NCBI RefSeq assembly: GCF_004340685.1
Contig: NZ_SLUN01000048.1
Location: forward strand, 1-37,110
DNA from: Hydrogenispora ethanolica
GTDB taxonomy: Bacteria > Bacillota > UBA4882 > UBA8346
Reading direction: 5' to 3'
Length of the DNA stretch: 37,110 bases
Part shown: in pieces, positions 33,119-37,110 of the stretch
Layout: each line of letters begins with the position of its first letter
Position numbering within the stretch: the stretch's first letter is position 1
Notes under the pieces: generated by a model
The model's input: only the letters and a program-made list of their open reading frames with translations
Databases searched by the model: none
Told to the model about the DNA's origin: nothing
Made by a program: the position numbers and the translations under genes

Positions 33119-34300
33119 CTATAGTCGAATGAAAATCTTCCGTTGATACATCGCCCACAGCAGCAGCCATTGCAGGACGAAACTGACAAGCGCCTCGGCC
33201 AGCAGCCGCCAGTCGCCCAGGGACGCGAAGGCTTTTCCGCCCACCAGCCAACGCGCGCAGGCATCAAAGGGCAGGAACGAGGAACCGACGTAAATAAAGA
33301 TGGAGTTCAAGCCGACGACGATAAAGGGAAAAGCCCAATTTCGCCAGTTCCGGATGTCGATGAGCCAGTAAAACAGGGCCATCAGCACCGCGCTCAGCCC
33401 GGCGGCCAACAAGATGTAGGAACTGGTCCAGATCTTTTTGATGACCGGGAAATCCAACCCCCACAATAGTCCCAAGGCGGCGAGGAGTAACCCGGCCGCC
33501 GCCAGATACTCGGCCTTGGCCCGAGCGTCGATGAGTTTGCCGCGCAGTCTCCCTTCAAAGCGTAGCCAGTGCCCGCTCAACGCGCCCAATAGACAAGCGG
33601 CGATGGCAGGAAAAGTACTAAGCAGCCCCTCCGGATCCCAGGTGCCGTAATAAAGCCGACCGGGCAGAAAGCGGCTGTCCAGATAGTTGGCTAAATTTCC
33701 TTCTTCGGTCCAAACTCCCGGCCCCGCCCCGGGGACCGGCACGAACCGCAGCAGCAGCCAATAACCGATGAGCAATCCGCAAACTGTAAGGAATTGTTGG
33801 CGCGGTTTGGTGAACAGGACCAGGAATGAAGCGGCGCCGTAGCAAAGCGCGATTCGCTGCAGCACGCCCATCCAGCGGATATTGTCGAAAACGCCCCGCA
33901 AAAAATAGCCGGAGTTGCTCATAAAGAGGCCGATCAAAAAAAGCAGTCCCGTCCGGATGATGGCATGCCGCAGCAGGTCGCCGGTGCGTTCGCCGCGCCG
34001 GCGACGGTTTTCCACCGAAAAGGTCAGCGAGATGCCGACCAGGTAGATGAAGAGCGGGAAGATCAGATCATTGAAAGTAAACCCGATCCATTGGCTGTGG
34101 CTGAGCTGCTCCACGGCCAGCGCCGTTTTCGAGAGCCGCAGCGCGCCCAGGGCGTGGGCGATGCGCTCCGCTCCGATGATCCAGAACATATTGAAACCGC
34201 GCAAGGCGTCTAGGGAATGCAGCCGGGGTCCGGCTCCCGGTTTCGGCGCGGCAGCCGGTTCGGCGCCGGAGATCCGATCCCAAACTTTGGTCAACTTCAT
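33119..34300 (-). CDS. HGSNAT-like membrane acyltransferase (DUF5009)
   Basis: A 393-residue membrane protein with about ten helices. The start of the domain reads L-D-A-L-R-G-F-N-M-F-W (30-40). H68-S-Q-W-I-G-F-T-F-N-D-L-I-F-P-L-F matches the conserved His-containing loop of human heparan-alpha-glucosaminide N-acetyltransferase (H-x-x-W-x-G-x-x-x-x-D-L-x-F-P). Such enzymes transfer acetyl groups across the membrane to amino sugars. Bacterial members may modify cell-surface glycans. ATG 34300 is chosen because GGAG precedes it at good spacing. The first ~27 residues are a flexible Pro/Ala-rich cytosolic segment. Confidence 0.88.
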   Translation of the reverse strand: MKLTKVWDRISGAEPAAAPKPGAGPRLHSLDALRGFNMFWIIGAERIAHALGALRLSKTALAVEQLSHSQWIGFTFNDLIFPLFIYLVGISLTFSVENRRRRGERTGDLLRHAIIRTGLLFLIGLFMSNSGYFLRGVFDNIRWMGVLQRIALCYGAASFLVLFTKPRQQFLTVCGLLIGYWLLLRFVPVPGAGPGVWTEEGNLANYLDSRFLPGRLYYGTWDPEGLLSTFPAIAACLLGALSGHWLRFEGRLRGKLIDARAKAEYLAAAGLLLAALGLLWGLDFPVIKKIWTSSYILLAAGLSAVLMALFYWLIDIRNWRNWAFPFIVVGLNSIFIYVGSSFLPFDACARWLVGGKAFASLGDWRLLAEALVSFVLQWLLLWAMYQRKIFIRL

Positions 34301-34700
34301 CACCATGCTCCGAAAAGTCCAATCGGTCAAGCGGCGCGAAAGGCCGCGCGCGTGGCGCGCCATTCCCCTTTTCCTTTGCTCATCCGGTGATTCAATACAC
34401 TGAGATATAACGCAGGAACGTGGTTCAAGGTTCACCCTCGCGGCTCGAGAACCGTGGCTACCCCGTATTATTTACGAAAATTTAACCGGCCACGCCGCAA
34501 AACTCCAGAAATCACTCCTCACCCGGCCCAACGGCCGGGAGCAATGAGGGCTTTCCCTGGGGTTCAGGGTGAACGCCTTTCCGCATCCCGGAGCGCCCGC
34601 CCCGGCAGGTTTCTGCGGCAAAATGTTGCACAAGGCCGCTCTTCCATCTATAATCAATGGTAAGCGGTCCTTCATTTTCCATATTCAGCGATCGGATGTG
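34301..34700. other. Intergenic region with no supported gene
   Basis: About 400 nt between the divergent acyltransferase and isomerase genes. Short open frames occur on both strands, including upstream extensions of both neighbours, but none has a good SD. It presumably contains the two promoters. I see no strong repeat. Confidence 0.4.
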
Positions 34701-35543
34701 ATGATGTTGATCTTAGGTGTCAGGGCTCATGATTTTGGCACGACCTCCATCCCCGAATTGGCCGGCCGGATCGGCGCCAAGGGGATCCCCAGCATTCAAC
34801 TGGCGCTCGCCAAGGCGATCGCCGGCATAAAGCCGGAGCCGGGCCATCTCAGTCCGGGTTTGGCCCATTATTGCCGGCAGTGTTTCGCGGCGCACAACAT
34901 TCAAATCGCGGTGCTCGGCTGTTACATCAACCCGATCCATCCCGACCCCGTAGAACGCCGGCGTTCCCTGGAGCGTTTCAAGGAACACCTCCGCTACGCC
35001 CGGGCTTTCGGCTGCAGCATCGTGGGGACGGAGACCGGCTCGCTCCATGCCGACTGCTCGTACCACCCGGACAATGAGAGCGAGGCCGCTTTCCGGACCC
35101 TGGTGGAGAGCGTCGCCCAACTGGTGGCGGAGGCGGAACGGTTCGGGACTTTCGTCGGGATCGAGGGAGTCACCACCCATACCATTACCACGCCCGCCAA
35201 AATGAAACAGCTGTTGACGGCCATTCCCTCGGGCAACCTGCAGGTGATCTTCGACCCGGTCAATCTGCTTTCGCCAGCCAACTATCAGGAGCAGGACCGG
35301 ATCATCGGCGAATCCTTCGATTTATTCGGAGACAAGATCGTCGCCATTCATTCCAAGGATTTTGTGGTGGAGGACGGCCGGCTCAAGCTGGTTCCCGTCG
35401 GCCAGGGAATGCTCCATCACGAACTGCTGCTGAAGACCGTCAAAAACGCCAAACCGTACATCAACTTCCTGCTGGAAGGCGCGAACCCGGCGACGGTCGA
35501 CACCAGCCTGGCGTTCCTGGAACGCCTCTATCAGCAAGTCTAA
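34701..35543 (+). CDS. TIM-barrel sugar phosphate isomerase/epimerase
   Basis: A 280-residue AP-endonuclease-2-type TIM barrel (xylose isomerase-like). Likely metal ligands are E155 (G-I-E-G-V), D185 (I-F-D-P-V-N), H217 (A-I-H-S-K-D) and E259 (L-L-E-G). Such enzymes isomerise or epimerise keto-sugars or sugar acids, or are inosose dehydratase-like; the substrate cannot be told. The ATG at 34701 or 34704 is chosen over earlier in-frame codons because the family begins at L-I-L-G-V-R. It precedes a pectinesterase, with the structured element between, so a role in pectin or uronate sugars is possible. Confidence 0.85.
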   Translation: MMLILGVRAHDFGTTSIPELAGRIGAKGIPSIQLALAKAIAGIKPEPGHLSPGLAHYCRQCFAAHNIQIAVLGCYINPIHPDPVERRRSLERFKEHLRYARAFGCSIVGTETGSLHADCSYHPDNESEAAFRTLVESVAQLVAEAERFGTFVGIEGVTTHTITTPAKMKQLLTAIPSGNLQVIFDPVNLLSPANYQEQDRIIGESFDLFGDKIVAIHSKDFVVEDGRLKLVPVGQGMLHHELLLKTVKNAKPYINFLLEGANPATVDTSLAFLERLYQQV

Positions 35544-35667
35544 AAGCGTTGTGATAACCCCCGTCCGAAGGTCGGGGGGAACACAAAAGCTCAGAGAAGC
35601 AAGGGATAAAGTCGTTTCAAATCCTTTGACAAACGGACATTTGAAAGAGACTTATCACATGGCTTCT
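35542..35667 (+). repeat. Structured repeat element, copy 2
   Basis: A 126-nt copy of the element at 8949-9078, starting right at the stop codon of the isomerase gene. It has the same left end AAAAGCGTTGTGATAA, hairpin CCCCCG (35558-35563)/CGGGGG (35573-35578) around TCCGAAGGT, the identical 16-nt GAACACAAAAGCTCAG, the G-GATAAAGTCGTTT segment and the right end TTATCACATGGCTT. TTTCAAAT/ATTTGAAA forms an inner stem. Pectinesterase starts 22 nt later. Confidence 0.65.
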
Positions 35668-35688
35668 AAAATGCGGAGGAATCGCCTC

Positions 35689-36681
35689 ATGATCATCGTC
35701 GCGCCAGACGGCAGCGGGGATTTCCGGAGCGTCGCCGCAGCGTTCGCCGCCCTCCCCGCCGCCACGGAACGGGTCGTCATTTACATCAAGAACGGCGTGT
35801 ACCGGGAGAAGCTCAAGCTCGACCGGGCGTCGGTCAGCCTGATCGGCGAGAGCGCCGCCCATACCATCCTGACCTATGACGACTCCGCCAAAAAGCCGCT
35901 ACCAAGCGGGGAACCGATGAATACCTTCAATTCCTATACCTTCTATATCGGCGGCCCCGACTTCACAGCGGAAAACCTGACGTTCGAGAATTCCGCCGGG
36001 GACGGCGACCGCGTCGGACAGGCGATCGCCGTTTACGCCGATGCCGACCGGGTGGCCTTCCGGAACTGCCGTTTCCTGGGCTGTCAGGATACGCTGTTCA
36101 CCGGCCCGCTGCCCAAGCATCCCACCCCCAAGGGGCTTAACCTGGTCCATCCGGCGCTCGGCAGCGGCGCCGAAGAATACCGGGGAACGGTCCGCCAGTA
36201 CTATCAGGATTGCTGGATCCAGGGGGATATCGATTTCATCTTCGGCTCAGCCACCGCGCTCTTCCAAGGCTGCCAAATCTTCGTCAATGACCGGGGCCAG
36301 GCGGTCAATGGCTATATCACGGCCGGCTCCACTGCGCCGTGGCAGGCCTTCGGCTATGTCTTCCGCGACTGCCGGATCGGCGGCGCCGCCGGGGCCCACA
36401 GCGTTTATCTGGGCCGGCCCTGGCGCGACTATGCCAAGACCGCCTTCATCGACTGCTGGATGGATAAGCTGATCGCGCCGGCGGGTTGGCACAATTGGGA
36501 CCTGCCCCACCGCGAGGCCACCGTCGGTTACGCTGAATACCACAGCCAAGGGCCGGGGGCAAGCGACGCCGCCCGGGTGCCCTGGGCACGCCGGCTAACT
36601 CCGGAAGAGGCGGAACGTTATACGTTGGAAAACATTCTGTCGGGCTGGGATCCCACCTGCTTTTTCGGCCGGACCGATTAA
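35689..36681 (+). CDS. Pectinesterase (CE8), apparently cytoplasmic
   Basis: A 330-residue CE8 pectin methylesterase with a right-handed beta-helix fold. Active-site residues are Q111 (G-Q-A-I-A), Q133 and D134 (G-C-Q-D-T), D182 (G-D-I-D-F-I-F-G), and R243 with W245 (G-R-P-W). It removes methyl esters from pectin or pectic oligosaccharides. No signal peptide is present: the protein starts M-I-I-V-A-P-D-G, directly at the first strand. That suggests it works inside the cell on imported oligomers. ATG 35689 follows GGAGGA by 8 nt. An in-frame ATG at 35659 inside the repeat element would add 10 residues. Confidence 0.93.
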   Translation: MIIVAPDGSGDFRSVAAAFAALPAATERVVIYIKNGVYREKLKLDRASVSLIGESAAHTILTYDDSAKKPLPSGEPMNTFNSYTFYIGGPDFTAENLTFENSAGDGDRVGQAIAVYADADRVAFRNCRFLGCQDTLFTGPLPKHPTPKGLNLVHPALGSGAEEYRGTVRQYYQDCWIQGDIDFIFGSATALFQGCQIFVNDRGQAVNGYITAGSTAPWQAFGYVFRDCRIGGAAGAHSVYLGRPWRDYAKTAFIDCWMDKLIAPAGWHNWDLPHREATVGYAEYHSQGPGASDAARVPWARRLTPEEAERYTLENILSGWDPTCFFGRTD

Positions 36682-36780
36682 CCCCCCCTTCCAGGCCGGT
36701 TGACTCCAATCCGGGCCTGCGGCATATCCATGAGAAACCCATTGGGGCGTTCGAGAAACTACTTCCGGCATCGAAAAGGA

Positions 36781-36834
36781 AAGGGGCTGTTGCAAAATGA
36801 ACAAACAAGTTCATTTCCAACAGCCCCTTTTTTT
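36781..36834 (+). terminator. Long hairpin with T-run at the IS left end
   Basis: AAGGGGCTGTTG (36781-36792) pairs with CAACAGCCCCTT (36818-36829), and AAATGAAC (36795-36802) pairs with GTTCATTT (36809-36816), with a T-run after. It can terminate the pectinesterase transcript and, if the IS begins here, keep outside transcription away from the transposase. A second stem, GCGGGCTC/GAGCCCGC, lies at 36850-36869. Confidence 0.7.
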
Positions 36835-37110
36835 GCTTACAAAGAAATTGCGGGCTCCACAGAGCCCGCAAAAACTGTATAATTGAATTGTGACAAACAA
36901 ATTATACAACAAAAATTATAACGGTTTCGATGGATATTATCAACTAATTCTTCCCTTAATCGGCGTTGAAAGTGAATACGTAACCGGAGTTGGTATCTTC
37001 CAAGATAGAAATGACACCGCCACGTTGATTCCGTTTTTGAATGAGATGGAATCCCGTTTAAACGTCCGCTACAAGAAGATCGTCGCCGACTCTGGTTATG
37101 AAAGCGAAGA
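36783..37110 (+). mobile_element. Left end of an IS1182-like insertion sequence (runs off the window)
   Basis: GGGGCTGTTGCAAAATGAAC resembles the terminal inverted repeat of IS1182-family elements. Two hairpins and a TATAAT (36878-36883) precede a transposase frame. The right end is beyond the window, so the element length is unknown. The exact left boundary is inferred. Confidence 0.6.
36890..37110 (+). pseudogene. IS1182-like transposase with a large internal deletion, partial
   Basis: The frame starts at GTG 36890 and runs off the end. The first ~23 residues (Y-N-K-N-Y-N-G-F-D-G-Y-Y-Q-L-I-L-P-L) match the N-terminus of clostridial IS1182 transposases. The next residues (I-G-V-E-S-E-Y-V-T-G-V, then R-N-D-T-A-T-L-I-P-F-L and I-V-A-D-S-G-Y-E-S-E) match the central DDE catalytic domain, normally some 200 residues further on. 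About 200 residues are therefore missing at the junction near residue 23. The frame stays open. It is probably non-functional, or a deleted derivative mobilised in trans; the downstream part cannot be seen. Confidence 0.7.

Overview
This 37.1 kb window looks like chromosome from a fermentative Bacillota bacterium with moderately high GC. The evidence is strong Shine-Dalgarno (SD) sites before most genes, clostridial-type families (DUF438/hemerythrin, DUF2935, DegV, a nucleoside BMP-type ABC importer, MurG, DapF) and an IS1182-like element. Two proteins hint at a diderm envelope: an exported protein ending in a beta-barrel-like aromatic strand, and a BMP solute-binding protein without a lipobox. 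A Limnochordia/Hydrogenispora-like origin is possible, but that is inference.

Layout. 1-2.0 kb: a VOC/glyoxalase protein, an exported beta-rich protein and a 44-residue acidic peptide. 2.0-7.9 kb: an AT-rich leader followed by a compact ten-gene gas vesicle operon in the order A-N-F-G-J-K-L-J2-coiled coil-O, ending at a clear terminator. 8.1-10.6 kb: DegV, a trypsin-like protease and an alkyltransferase-like protein. 10.6-13.6 kb (minus strand): MurG, a metallophosphoesterase and a metallo-beta-lactamase-fold hydrolase, with a 21-bp tandem repeat array. 13.7-18.5 kb (minus): a complete nucleoside-type ABC importer. 18.7-24.7 kb: an aldehyde dehydrogenase, DUF2935, DapF overlapped by a MocR-type regulator, and SfsA, with a second 21-bp array. 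24.9-30.2 kb (minus): two tandem DUF190-CBS proteins, a DUF438-hemerythrin-PAS protein, a membrane protein and DUF1294. 30.6-31.7 kb: uridine kinase and Hsp20. 31.8-34.3 kb (minus): an MFS transporter and a HGSNAT-like acyltransferase. 34.7-36.7 kb: a TIM-barrel sugar isomerase/epimerase and a pectinesterase without a signal peptide. 36.8 kb to the end: an internally deleted IS1182-like element.

Most notable points. (1) Two copies of a ~130-nt element, 26.6 kb apart, have imperfect terminal inverted repeats, an identical 16-nt core and a hairpin with two exact compensatory base-pair changes. Each sits directly upstream of a co-directional gene. It may be a structured leader RNA or a MITE, and I do not recognise it. 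(2) The gas vesicle operon has departures: a GvpJ-like protein with a C-terminal four-cysteine zinc ribbon, a GvpF/L protein with a ~205-residue N-terminal extension, and an unassigned coiled-coil gene. (3) Two degenerate arrays with an exact 21-bp period lie in otherwise gene-poor gaps.

How the genes work together. The gvp operon would make gas-filled protein shells: GvpA wall, GvpN ATPase, and F/L, G, J, K and O accessory proteins. The BMP importer and uridine kinase fit nucleoside salvage. Pectinesterase and sugar isomerase fit pectin or uronate use. MurG and DapF serve peptidoglycan precursor synthesis. The functional links between clusters are inference.
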